NCBI GenBank assembly: GCA_910584915.1
Contig: CAJUDM010000006.1
Location: 1 to 64,000 of the forward strand
Source: an uncultured Lachnospiraceae bacterium
GTDB taxonomy: Bacteria > Bacillota > Clostridia > Lachnospirales > Lachnospiraceae
Length of the DNA: 64,000 bases
Direction of reading: 5' to 3'
Under the pieces are notes generated by a model. It made no database searches. It saw nothing but the letters and a program-made list of their open reading frames with translations, and was not told the origin of the DNA. Shown here piece by piece: positions 25,140-33,476 of this stretch. The translations under genes and the position numbers were made by a program. The stretch's first letter is position 1. Every line of letters starts with the position of its first letter.

Positions 25140-25775
25140 ATGACAAAAAAACAACGTACTTTAGAGATCATCGAGAGACTGAAAAAAGAATACCCGGATT
25201 CAGACTGCACCCTGGACTACGATCAGGCGTGGAAGCTGCTTGTCAGCGTGCGGCTGGCGGCGCAGTGTACGGATGCCCGGGTGAATGTGGTGGTGGAAGA
25301 GCTTTATAAAGTGTTCCCGGACATCAACGCGCTGGCGGAGGCTTCTGCGGAGGAGATCGAAAAGATCGTCCATCCCTGCGGGCTCGGACGGAGCAAGGCG
25401 AGGGATATCAACGCCTGTATGAAAGTGCTCAGGGATGAGTACGGCGGGAAGGTTCCGGACGACTTTGACAAACTGCTCGCCCTGCCGGGGGTGGGCAGGA
25501 AGAGCGCCAACTTGATCATGGGGGATGTGTTCGGCAAGCCCGCTATTGTCACGGATACCCACTGCATCCGGCTGGTGAACCGCATGGGACTGGTGGACGG
25601 GATCAAGGAGCCGGCGAAGGTCGAGAAGGAGCTCTGGAAGCTTGTGCCGCCCGAGGAGGGAAACAGCTTCTGTCATCGCCTGGTGGACCACGGGAGAGCC
25701 GTGTGCACAGCGAGGACAAGCCCCTACTGTGATAAGTGCTGCTTACAGGATATCTGTAAAAAAGTCGGCGTATAA
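25140..25775 (+). CDS. nth: Endonuclease III (DNA glycosylase/AP lyase)
   Basis: The 211-residue enzyme removes oxidised pyrimidines and cuts the abasic site. The helix-hairpin-helix with the catalytic lysine is LPGVGRKSANLIMG (Lys near residue 121), and the catalytic aspartate lies in VTDTHCIRLVNRMG. The C-terminal 4Fe-4S loop reads CTARTSPYCDKCCLQDIC, with C-x7-C-x2-C-x5-C spacing, one residue more in the first gap than the C-x6-C of the E. coli enzyme. GAGGAGAAACC precedes the ATG. The MBL gene follows at once. Confidence 0.95.
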   Translation: MTKKQRTLEIIERLKKEYPDSDCTLDYDQAWKLLVSVRLAAQCTDARVNVVVEELYKVFPDINALAEASAEEIEKIVHPCGLGRSKARDINACMKVLRDEYGGKVPDDFDKLLALPGVGRKSANLIMGDVFGKPAIVTDTHCIRLVNRMGLVDGIKEPAKVEKELWKLVPPEEGNSFCHRLVDHGRAVCTARTSPYCDKCCLQDICKKVGV

Positions 25776-25792
25776 AAGTGAGGAGACTTTTT

Positions 25793-26602
25793 ATGAAAGA
25801 TCGAAAAATAACCATTCTCGGCACCGGAAATGCCATGGTGAAAAACTGTTACAATACCTGTTTTATGGTGGAAAATGATGGAGAATATCTGCTGGTGGAC
25901 GCGGGCGGCGGAAACGGCATCCTGACTCAGCTCGACAGGGCGGAGCTGAAACTGAAAAAAGTACATCAGATGTATATCACCCACGCCCACACCGACCATA
26001 TTTTAGGGGGCGTCTGGATCGTGAGGCAGATCGCGGCGTGGATGAAAAGCGGGAAATATAAAGGGGATTTTACCGTGTACGGCAACGAAAAAGTAATCCG
26101 CACCCTGCGGACGATCTGCGATCTGACGCTCTGGGAGAAATTTACCTGCTTTTTTGACGAGCGGATCTTTTTTCAGGTGATGGAGGATAAAGAAAAGATC
26201 ACGCTTCTGGGGGCGGAATTACAGGTGTTTGACATCGGTTCGGAGAAGGAGAAGCAGTTCGGTTTTATGATGGTTTTCAGGGATGGGATGCGTCTCACCT
26301 GCCTGGGGGATGAGCCCTATGCGGCGTGCAGCCGTTCTTATGCGGAGGGGTGCGATTATCTGATGAGCGAGGCGTTCTGTCTCTTTGCGGACGCCGATAA
26401 GTATAACCCTTACGAGAAGCATCACAGCACGGCGAAGGATGCGGCGGTTTTGGCAAAAGAGCTGGGCGTGAAAAATCTGATCCTGTATCACACGGAGGAC
26501 GATCATATGGAAAAGAGAAAGAAGCTCTATACGGAAGAGGCGGAAGCGTACTTTGGCGGGACGATCTATGTGCCGGAGGATCTGGAGGTGATCCGGCTGT
26601 GA
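25793..26602 (+). CDS. MBL-fold metallohydrolase (RNase Z-like)
   Basis: The 269-residue protein has the metal-binding THAHTDHILG (about residues 61-70), GTGNAMVKN at the N-terminus as in RNase Z/ElaC-like proteins, a later LGDEP and a C-terminal HTEDDHM. These are the conserved ligands for two zinc ions. The exact substrate is not clear: it could be a tRNA 3'-processing paralogue or a phosphodiesterase. GAGGAG lies before the ATG at 25793; an earlier GTG (25778) overlaps that site. Confidence 0.85.
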   Translation: MKDRKITILGTGNAMVKNCYNTCFMVENDGEYLLVDAGGGNGILTQLDRAELKLKKVHQMYITHAHTDHILGGVWIVRQIAAWMKSGKYKGDFTVYGNEKVIRTLRTICDLTLWEKFTCFFDERIFFQVMEDKEKITLLGAELQVFDIGSEKEKQFGFMMVFRDGMRLTCLGDEPYAACSRSYAEGCDYLMSEAFCLFADADKYNPYEKHHSTAKDAAVLAKELGVKNLILYHTEDDHMEKRKKLYTEEAEAYFGGTIYVPEDLEVIRL

Positions 26603-26727
26603 GGGGATGGCTGTTTCAAAGTGAAAGGCGGGAACAGATGAAAAAATTTTCAGAAATCATGGTGCGGTACGATTGAGTGGGAGAGCAGCGGATGTCTGAA
26701 CGCTTACGGTAGATATCCCTGAAACTG

Positions 26728-26756
26728 GCATACGGACTTCCCATACTTCATACAAT
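26728..26756 (+). promoter_or_regulatory. Candidate sigma-E sporulation promoter for yqfC
   Basis: CATACAAT (26749-26756) matches the -10 consensus for mother-cell sigma-E promoters exactly, and GCATACG (26728-26734) is a plausible -35 about 14 bases upstream. The predicted start of transcription falls at about the yqfC ATG (26762), and no Shine-Dalgarno is visible, so the mRNA may be leaderless. In Bacillus the yqfCD operon is sigma-E controlled. Confidence 0.5.
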
Positions 26757-26761
26757 AGAAC

Positions 26762-27034
26762 ATGAGAAAAAAATCAATCATAGCTCCGCTCGCGGAGTCC
26801 TTAAAACTGCCGAAAGATATCACCAACGGCGACTCCATCATTTCCCTGACCGGAAATGAGGAAGCCTGGATCGAGAATTACAAGGGAATCATAGAATATA
26901 CGCCGGAGCGCATCTTCCTGCAGTTGAAAAACGGCAGAGTCGCCTTCTGTGGGAGGGAGCTGCATATTGCATTTTACACCAGCGAGGAGATGCGGATCAC
27001 AGGAATCATTGAGGAGATGCAGTTTTTATGCTGA
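26762..27034 (+). CDS. yqfC: Sporulation protein YqfC
   Basis: The 90-residue protein matches the YabP/YqfC family, with LKLPKDITNGDSIISLTGNE opening and IENYKGIIEYTPERIFLQL following. The family is expressed in the mother cell during sporulation; YqfC is needed for normal spore formation together with YqfD. The stop overlaps the yqfD start by seven bases. No ribosome binding site is visible ahead of the ATG (see the candidate sigma-E promoter). Confidence 0.9.
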   Translation: MRKKSIIAPLAESLKLPKDITNGDSIISLTGNEEAWIENYKGIIEYTPERIFLQLKNGRVAFCGRELHIAFYTSEEMRITGIIEEMQFLC

Positions 27035-28284
27035 AATTATTCTATTTTTTCAGAGGATATCTCTGGATCAGAGTGAGCGGGGCTTCGGCAGAACGTTTTA
27101 TCAATCTTTGCGGCATCCGGCATATCATGCTATGGAATATTAAACAGGATAAGGCTTCCTATGTGATGTGCATAAGCCTGAAAAGTTTTTTTGAGATAAA
27201 GGATATTGTGCGAAAAACCTCCACAAGGGTAGTCGTTCTGAAAAGGATCGGACTGCCTTTTCTTATGTCCGGTGTAAAAAAAAGATGGTTTTTTCCGGCG
27301 TTTCTTCTGATTGTTGCAGTGCTTTTTTTTCTGTCTCAGTTTTTGCTCTGGAATATCCGTATCGATGGAAACCAGACTGTTTCCGAGGAGCAGGTCATGC
27401 TTTTTCTTGGGGAACATAACGTGAAAAAAGGGATGCAGCTGAAAAATGTGGATACGGAACTTTTGGAGAAAGAGATGCGGAAGACTTTTGACCAGATCAC
27501 CTGGATCAGTGTTTATCTGGAGGGGAATAGTCTGACATTGAATATAAAGGAAAATGACAAGCCCATCCCGAAGGAGGAATCACAACAGGAAAAACTCCAC
27601 AAGGAAGGGTTTCTGGAAGAGGAGAAGGGCATGGACATCTGTGCCAACAAAACGGGAAAAGTTGTCTCAATTGTGACAAGGGTCGGAACTCCTGTAGTGC
27701 AGGCCGGTGACGAGGTAGAAGTCGGGGATGTGCTGATCCGGGGAAGCGTTGAGATATTTGACAATGAAGGAAACGTGCGGGAGAGCGTAAATGTCCATGC
27801 GGACGGGGATATTGTCCTGGAGAGCATGATACGCACCAGTTTTGATATTCCGCTGATGAAGATCGTCAAAACAGAGACTGGTCAATATAAAAAATATACT
27901 TTTATCAGAAGCGGAGACCATTACAGAATATGGCATTTGTTTGAAATTCCCTACGAGGAATATCAGGCAGTACCGCACACATACTCACGGATGGGGGAAA
28001 GGCTCGGGCTCACTCTGGAGTTCGGGGAGATGGAGGTCAGAGAGGTCGTAAAAGCTGTCAGGGAAAAGACTCAGGAGGAATACACAGAGGAACTTTCGGG
28101 GAAGCTTGAAGAATATATGACGACTTTGGAGGAAAAGACTATACAAATCAAAGGGAAAAATGTTAGAATAAAAAAGAATGCGGATACTGTTACCCTGACA
28201 GGCACGCTTCAGGTACAGGGACCATTTTTTGAGAGAAAGGAAACAAAGATTCAGGAAGAGTCTTTCGATACAGCGGATGAATGA
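27028..28284 (+). CDS. yqfD: Sporulation protein YqfD
   Basis: The 418-residue membrane protein starts with LKLFYFFRGYLWIRVSG-type sequence typical of YqfD, has one clear membrane helix (about residues 88-108, FFPAFLLIVAVLFFLSQFLL) and a large extracytoplasmic domain. It is required for spore maturation in Bacillus; the molecular role is not known. GAGGAGA within yqfC serves as its ribosome binding site. It overlaps the next gene (phoH) by eight bases. Confidence 0.92.
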   Translation: MLKLFYFFRGYLWIRVSGASAERFINLCGIRHIMLWNIKQDKASYVMCISLKSFFEIKDIVRKTSTRVVVLKRIGLPFLMSGVKKRWFFPAFLLIVAVLFFLSQFLLWNIRIDGNQTVSEEQVMLFLGEHNVKKGMQLKNVDTELLEKEMRKTFDQITWISVYLEGNSLTLNIKENDKPIPKEESQQEKLHKEGFLEEEKGMDICANKTGKVVSIVTRVGTPVVQAGDEVEVGDVLIRGSVEIFDNEGNVRESVNVHADGDIVLESMIRTSFDIPLMKIVKTETGQYKKYTFIRSGDHYRIWHLFEIPYEEYQAVPHTYSRMGERLGLTLEFGEMEVREVVKAVREKTQEEYTEELSGKLEEYMTTLEEKTIQIKGKNVRIKKNADTVTLTGTLQVQGPFFERKETKIQEESFDTADE

Positions 28285-29305
28285 TTTTGTGTTGCAGATG
28301 GATATACCTGCAAAAGACCAGCAGGCTCTTTTCGGGACGCAGGATAAATATATAAAAAGCCTTGAAAAGGAGTACGCCGTCAATATCTACAACAGGGGCG
28401 GCAGTGTAAATATCAAAGGGGGAGAGGAGCAGGTTCACCGGGTGGAAAAAGTGATGCATCAGCTTCTGTCTCTCTCCGAAAAGGGTTCGGAGATCGCACA
28501 GCAGAACGTTGATTATGCCATGTCCTTAGAACCGGAAGCGAAGGATGGGATCCTGGCGGAGATCGATGACGATATCATCTGCCATACAATAAACGGAAAG
28601 CCTATCAAGCCAAAAACGATAGGACAGAAGGACTATGTGGATGCAATCCGTCACAATATGATCGTATTCGGCTTAGGGCCTGCCGGAACGGGAAAGACTT
28701 ATCTCGCGATGGCAATGGCGATCACGGCATTCAAACGGGAGGAAGTGGGGCGTATCATCCTTACCAGGCCGGCGATAGAGGCGGGGGAAAAACTGGGATT
28801 TTTGCCCGGTGACCTGCAGAGCAAGGTGGACCCCTATCTGCGCCCGCTCTATGATGCACTGTATCAGATCATGGGAGCGGAATCCTTCCAACGGAATATG
28901 GAAAAAGGACTGATCGAGGTGGCGCCGCTCGCTTATATGAGAGGACGGACATTAGATAATGCCTACATCATTCTGGATGAGGCGCAGAATACAACGCCGG
29001 CCCAGATGAAGATGTTCCTCACAAGGATCGGTTTCGGTTCCAAAGTGATCGTCACCGGCGATGCCTCCCAGAAGGACCTTTCACCCGATCTGAAATCCGG
29101 GCTGGATATCGCCGGACGGGTGTTGAGGGGAATCGAGGATATCGCATTCTGCGAACTGACCAGCAAAGATGTCGTGCGGCATCCGTTAGTACAAAAAATT
29201 GTAAAGGCATACGAAACTTATGAGGCAAAAGAAGAAAAAAGAAAGACGGGACAGGCCGGAAGAGAAAAAAATCGCAGGGATAGAAAAGATTATACCCGTA
29301 AATAG
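28277..29305 (+). CDS. phoH: PhoH-family ATPase
   Basis: The protein of 342 residues has a KH-like N-terminal domain (VNIYNRGGSVNIKGGEEQ) and the PhoH ATPase core with Walker A GPAGTGKT (near residue 138) and Walker B YIILDEAQN. PhoH/YbeZ proteins are RNA helicase-like ATPases that act with YbeY in rRNA maturation. The ATG at 28277 overlaps the yqfD stop and is preferred to the earlier in-frame TTG at 28229. The weak Shine-Dalgarno suggests coupling with yqfD. Confidence 0.93.
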   Translation: MNDFVLQMDIPAKDQQALFGTQDKYIKSLEKEYAVNIYNRGGSVNIKGGEEQVHRVEKVMHQLLSLSEKGSEIAQQNVDYAMSLEPEAKDGILAEIDDDIICHTINGKPIKPKTIGQKDYVDAIRHNMIVFGLGPAGTGKTYLAMAMAITAFKREEVGRIILTRPAIEAGEKLGFLPGDLQSKVDPYLRPLYDALYQIMGAESFQRNMEKGLIEVAPLAYMRGRTLDNAYIILDEAQNTTPAQMKMFLTRIGFGSKVIVTGDASQKDLSPDLKSGLDIAGRVLRGIEDIAFCELTSKDVVRHPLVQKIVKAYETYEAKEEKRKTGQAGREKNRRDRKDYTRK

Positions 29306-30476
29306 GAACAATAATCAGTTAAAAATATTGATGAAAAATATCGGCTGTATGCTTCTCGCTGTTTTTGCGATCACATTTGCCGCTTTTGCGGGGAGTCTGT
29401 ATACAGGCGCCGACCTGTACTATCTGGTGCGGAATATGGTGCTTTGCAGCTGCGCTTCCCTTGCGGCGGTCTTTACTTTTCAGGCGGGAAGGATATCGGG
29501 TAGATTTTTATATGATGACGGAGAGTATCCAGGCAGATTTATCATCATTTATCTGTGCGGTATCCTGTGTGCCCTTGTGTTCACACAGCTTCCGGTGACG
29601 GGCTGGATGTTTCTGTTTTTTTACGTGGCGCTGGCGCGGGTGTCGGATTCCGTGACGGGCATCTGCGCGGGGACGAGCCTTCTGGTTCTCACGACAGTCC
29701 TCTGTGAGCAGATATCTTTGTCAACGTTTCTGGTGTATCTGCTGAGCGGCATGATCGGCATCGCGCTGTTTGCCGGCCAGAAAGATGAATTTTATACAAT
29801 GATTCCGCTGGGGCTTTCTCTGGGGAGCCAGCTGTTGATGATCTTTGCCGGCGAATTGCTGATTCAGAACAAAAAGCTGTTGTGGGAGGAGGCGCTGGTG
29901 CCCATCGCCAACACCGTGATGAACGGCATCCTGCTCTATCTGTTTCTGCAGTATTATATCAATAAGGTGGCTAAGAAGACAGATAATCTGTACCTGATGT
30001 TAAACGATCCGGAATATACAGTCATGGCAAAGATGCGTGAGGAGGAGAAAGATACCTATTATCGCGCCCTCCACACCGCCTATCTGGTGGAGCGCATCGC
30101 TTCCGAGCTTGGACTGGATGTCCGTTCGGCAAAATGTGCCGCCTACTATGGATACCTGCCCGAAGAACGGCTGTCGGAGATTCCGTTTCCTGAGCCGGTG
30201 TCGTCACTGTTGGCTGAACTGAAGGCTGGCGGGAATCATCTGAAAAAGAAGGAGGCCGTGATCGTGCGGATCTGCCACCGGGTGATACGGGAGATCCAGA
30301 CAGCAAACGGCAGTGACAAAAAGGGGAAAACAGATTATGAAAAACTGATCACGGATCTGTTTGGAAGGCAGTACAGCATGGAACGGCTGGCGGATACCGA
30401 TATCACGCTGTCTGATCTTCGCTATATCCAAAAAAGGCTGTTGGAAGAAAAAATGTATTATGAGTTTATGATGTAG
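29220..30476 (+). CDS. PgpH-like membrane protein with a degenerate HD domain
   Basis: The gene sits exactly where pgpH lies in related genomes, between phoH and ybeY. The 418-residue product keeps the seven membrane helices (about residues 38-255) and part of the cytoplasmic HD domain, seen as ALHTAYLVERIASELGLD. The catalytic YYHDIGK of PgpH-type c-di-AMP phosphodiesterases is replaced by YYGYLPE, and the large extracellular 7TMR-HDED domain is missing. It is therefore unlikely to hydrolyse c-di-AMP and may act as a sensor or scaffold. The start overlaps phoH by 86 bases and has only AAAGG upstream; ATG at 29331 is an alternative. Confidence 0.75.
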   Translation: MRQKKKKERRDRPEEKKIAGIEKIIPVNRNNNQLKILMKNIGCMLLAVFAITFAAFAGSLYTGADLYYLVRNMVLCSCASLAAVFTFQAGRISGRFLYDDGEYPGRFIIIYLCGILCALVFTQLPVTGWMFLFFYVALARVSDSVTGICAGTSLLVLTTVLCEQISLSTFLVYLLSGMIGIALFAGQKDEFYTMIPLGLSLGSQLLMIFAGELLIQNKKLLWEEALVPIANTVMNGILLYLFLQYYINKVAKKTDNLYLMLNDPEYTVMAKMREEEKDTYYRALHTAYLVERIASELGLDVRSAKCAAYYGYLPEERLSEIPFPEPVSSLLAELKAGGNHLKKKEAVIVRICHRVIREIQTANGSDKKGKTDYEKLITDLFGRQYSMERLADTDITLSDLRYIQKRLLEEKMYYEFMM

Positions 30477-30496
30477 GAAAGGACAGGTTATTCCGA

Positions 30497-30997
30497 ATGA
30501 ATGTCTATCTGGAAAACGAGACGGAAACAGCGTTTGATTTTGATACAGAGGAAGTTGCCTTATCAGTGGCAGAGAAAGTGCTTGACATGGAGAAATGTCC
30601 GTATGAGGCGGTGGTGAATATCCTTTTGACAAATGATCAGGGGATCCGGGAATTTAATCAGAATTTCCGGGGGATAGACATGCCTACGGACGTCCTTTCC
30701 TTTCCCAATATCGTCTTTGAGGAGCCCGCGGATTTCAGCCGGGTGGAAATGCAGGCGGCGGACTGTTTTGAGCCGGAGACCGGGGAACTGATACTGGGGG
30801 ATATTATCATCAGTGTGGAAAGGATCAGGGAACAGGCGGAGAATTACGGGCACAGTAAAAAACGGGAATTTGCCTTTCTGGTGGCACACAGTATGCTGCA
30901 TCTGCTCGGATATGACCATATGGCCGCTGAGGAAGAGGCTGTCATGGAGGAAAAGCAGGAGCGGGCAATGAGAGAGCTTCAGATCATGAGAGACTGA
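30497..30997 (+). CDS. ybeY: Endoribonuclease YbeY, rRNA maturation
   Basis: The 166-residue enzyme has the zinc motif HSMLHLLGYDH (H-x3-H-x5-H, about residues 134-144) and the upstream conserved FRGIDMPTDVLSFP. It takes part in 16S rRNA 3'-end maturation and ribosome quality control, with PhoH as a frequent partner. It begins 20 bases after the PgpH-like gene. Confidence 0.95.
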   Translation: MNVYLENETETAFDFDTEEVALSVAEKVLDMEKCPYEAVVNILLTNDQGIREFNQNFRGIDMPTDVLSFPNIVFEEPADFSRVEMQAADCFEPETGELILGDIIISVERIREQAENYGHSKKREFAFLVAHSMLHLLGYDHMAAEEEAVMEEKQERAMRELQIMRD

Positions 30998-31025
30998 GCA
31001 GAGGCGAGAGAGAAAAGGACGGTTT

Positions 31026-32642
31026 ATGAAAAAAATAAGTTCGTCTGCAACAGACATGTATAAATATAAAATGTTGTTTGTGGGAATGGTAAATATTCTG
31101 GTATTATCTTCCATGCTGGGAATCCAGGGAGCTGGGTATCTGGGGATATCTCTGGCGCTGCTCGCTTTTCTGAGTTCCTTTTATTCAATCTGGCTATGCG
31201 CCATGGTCGCGAAGTATGTACGCGGCCGGAACGCCAGAAACCAATACAGGAGCAGCAGGATATTTCTGCGGGGCGTGCTTGCCTATGTGTTTTTGGCGGG
31301 AGCACTGCTCTGTGCAGCGTTTATTTTGTTCAGCGACAGGATCGGAAGTTTTCTGATCAGGGATATTCATATCAGTATCTGTATCATGGTGATCGCGGCG
31401 ATACTGCCTGTCCAGGGGGTATCTGAGGCACTGGGCGGCTACCTGCAGGGAATGGGATTTTACCTGCCTGTAAAGATCTTTTATCTGGTAAGGCAGGGGA
31501 CAGTGTTTGCGGGAAGCATTGCGGGGATGAGGTTTCTATGGGAGTACGGGGAGAAAGTGGCTAAGCTGAAGCACAATGAGGCAGTGACAAGCGTTTACGG
31601 CGCTTTCGGATCGCTGCTTGGAATGTTTGCCGGAAATGCCATAGGACTGGTGGTACTGTTGGTATTTGTCCTGCTGCTCGGCGGGGAACTGCGCAGTATG
31701 CGCGGCAGAGATATCGCAAAGTATCAGGAGAGCGCTTTCCATGGTTTCAGGGTTATGTTAAAGTTTGGACTTTTGAAGGGAATCGGATATACACTGCTTT
31801 TTTCGCCCTGTCTTATAAACTATATTTTGTATATCAGGCTGTGCAAAAAGGACGGTGATTCCACGCTCTGGGTGAAGACAGGCGGATTTTTGCTGGGAGA
31901 GGCGGTCCCGGTTATGGCAATCCTGATCCTGTTCTTCCTGATCATGAACCACAAAAATTACAGACAGCTTGCAGGCCATTGGAAAAACGAGGCGTACTCA
32001 CAGTTCAGGGAGAAGGTTTTCAGCATGCTGTTTGGCATTTTTGCACTGGTCTTGCCGGTCTGCGCCGCGGCAGCCATGCTGTCTGAGCCAATTTTAAAAT
32101 GTCTTACAAAAGAAGCGGCAAAAGAGGGCTCTGAGATGTTACTTTTTGCGGCAGCGGGAGCCCTGTTTCTGATTCTGGAATGGACAGCATTTCAATTGAT
32201 GGACATCTGGAATGAGGGAGCATATCTGTATCTGATGGCATTTGTCAGTTTCGTGGTACAGACAGTATTTGCAGTAATGTCGTTTAAAGCGCTGAATCTC
32301 GGGATCAAAGGAGTATGGATCGGAATGTTTTTGCAGGCAGCGATCTTTATTGTACTATTTTTTATAAAGTTTTTCAGGCGCCTGAAATTCACAGGCGGCC
32401 AGTTTAAGAAGCTTCTTATGACATTGATCCTTGCTCTGGCAGGGGCGCTCATCATGCTGTTGATCTATCAGGCTGTGGGGAAAAAGTTTGCGCCCGCTGC
32501 AGCGATAGCCGTTTCCGTCATCCCCGGCCTTGCGCTGTATCTGGCGGCAGTCACGCTGCTTCGCATTGTCAGCGACAGGGAAGCGGAGTATATGCCGGGA
32601 GGAGAATTGTTTTTGCTGTTAAACAGGATACTGCACAGATAA
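31026..32642 (+). CDS. MOP-superfamily flippase (SpoVB/MurJ-like membrane protein)
   Basis: The 538-residue protein has about 12-14 hydrophobic helices and the general plan of MOP-type polysaccharide or lipid-II flippases, including paired helices with QGMGFYLPVKIFYLVRQGT in the first half. It lies 28 bases after ybeY, where dgkA and era are more often found in related genomes. A role in exporting a wall or spore-coat precursor is likely but the cargo cannot be read. Confidence 0.7.
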   Translation: MKKISSSATDMYKYKMLFVGMVNILVLSSMLGIQGAGYLGISLALLAFLSSFYSIWLCAMVAKYVRGRNARNQYRSSRIFLRGVLAYVFLAGALLCAAFILFSDRIGSFLIRDIHISICIMVIAAILPVQGVSEALGGYLQGMGFYLPVKIFYLVRQGTVFAGSIAGMRFLWEYGEKVAKLKHNEAVTSVYGAFGSLLGMFAGNAIGLVVLLVFVLLLGGELRSMRGRDIAKYQESAFHGFRVMLKFGLLKGIGYTLLFSPCLINYILYIRLCKKDGDSTLWVKTGGFLLGEAVPVMAILILFFLIMNHKNYRQLAGHWKNEAYSQFREKVFSMLFGIFALVLPVCAAAAMLSEPILKCLTKEAAKEGSEMLLFAAAGALFLILEWTAFQLMDIWNEGAYLYLMAFVSFVVQTVFAVMSFKALNLGIKGVWIGMFLQAAIFIVLFFIKFFRRLKFTGGQFKKLLMTLILALAGALIMLLIYQAVGKKFAPAAAIAVSVIPGLALYLAAVTLLRIVSDREAEYMPGGELFLLLNRILHR

Positions 32643-32757
32643 ATAGGTTTTAAGAACAGAATAAAATCAGAGAAAAAAGCTGATACTGATAACAAGGTTC
32701 GGGGTGAAATAATGTAATTGATAACGATTCACCTTATTGATGAGAGTGGAGAATGAA

Positions 32758-33387
32758 ATGAAGCTTGTGAAAGGTATCGGCCTGTTTATTTTGACGATAG
32801 GATTATTTGCCGGCGGATGCTATCTGGGATTTGCCGGACATGAGTTTTTTTATCCGGGCTCAGGTGCAGGAAAAAAAGACAGTGTCAGCGATTCCCGGGC
32901 ATCCCGGGAAAACATAGAGGTTTCTGCCAGGGACAAGGAGATCATCAGCGCCGATACTTCTTTTATTATGATAGAAGTAAATCTGGAGGATCAGTCGGAG
33001 CAGGCTGAGGAGATACCTGTCCCGATCTATTATATGGGAATGGACAGGACGGATTTTGAAAAGCAGATCCAGAGTTTTGACAATTCACCCTCCCTGCAGG
33101 AACTGCAGAAAGGATTTCAGGGCTCGGAGATCAGGAGTTTTTCCGGAAACAGAGTGGAGTTATGCCGTTTTTACCGTGAAAAGCAGGAGGAAAAGGAAGA
33201 ATTTTACTATCTGGCAGTCCGGGATAATAAGGTTGTTGTGTACAGGGCGGATGGGAAAACAGTTTATATGGAGACGGATATCCGGGCGGAAGATCTGCCC
33301 GCCGAAGTGCTGCAGGATCTGCTGCAGCAGAGGGTGGTGAACACGGATGAGGATCTGTATGATTTTCTGGAGTCCTATTCCAGCTGA
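32758..33387 (+). CDS. BofC-like exported protein
   Basis: The 209-residue product has an N-terminal membrane anchor or signal (GIGLFILTIGLFAGGCYLGF) and a C-terminal domain that resembles the BofC C-terminal region: YYLAVRDNKVVVYRADG, then DIRAEDLPAEVLQDLLQQ and the ending LYDFLESYSS. In Bacillus, BofC is a forespore-secreted inhibitor of the SpoIVB signalling peptidase. The BofC N-terminal domain is not obvious here, so the exact role is uncertain. ATG at 32758 is chosen; GTGGAG lies upstream. Confidence 0.65.
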   Translation: MKLVKGIGLFILTIGLFAGGCYLGFAGHEFFYPGSGAGKKDSVSDSRASRENIEVSARDKEIISADTSFIMIEVNLEDQSEQAEEIPVPIYYMGMDRTDFEKQIQSFDNSPSLQELQKGFQGSEIRSFSGNRVELCRFYREKQEEKEEFYYLAVRDNKVVVYRADGKTVYMETDIRAEDLPAEVLQDLLQQRVVNTDEDLYDFLESYSS

Positions 33388-33476
33388 GCACGGGAAGATC
33401 CGCTGCCTGCGGATGCCGAAGCGGCGTGTTTTCACCGCTTTGCTGTTTCAGGGACAGTTTAAAAGGGTAGAGGGCT

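Noticed and set aside
26640..26678. Short frame starting ATGAAAAAATTTTC between the MBL gene and yqfC
   Set aside because: Only 12 codons, no conserved feature.
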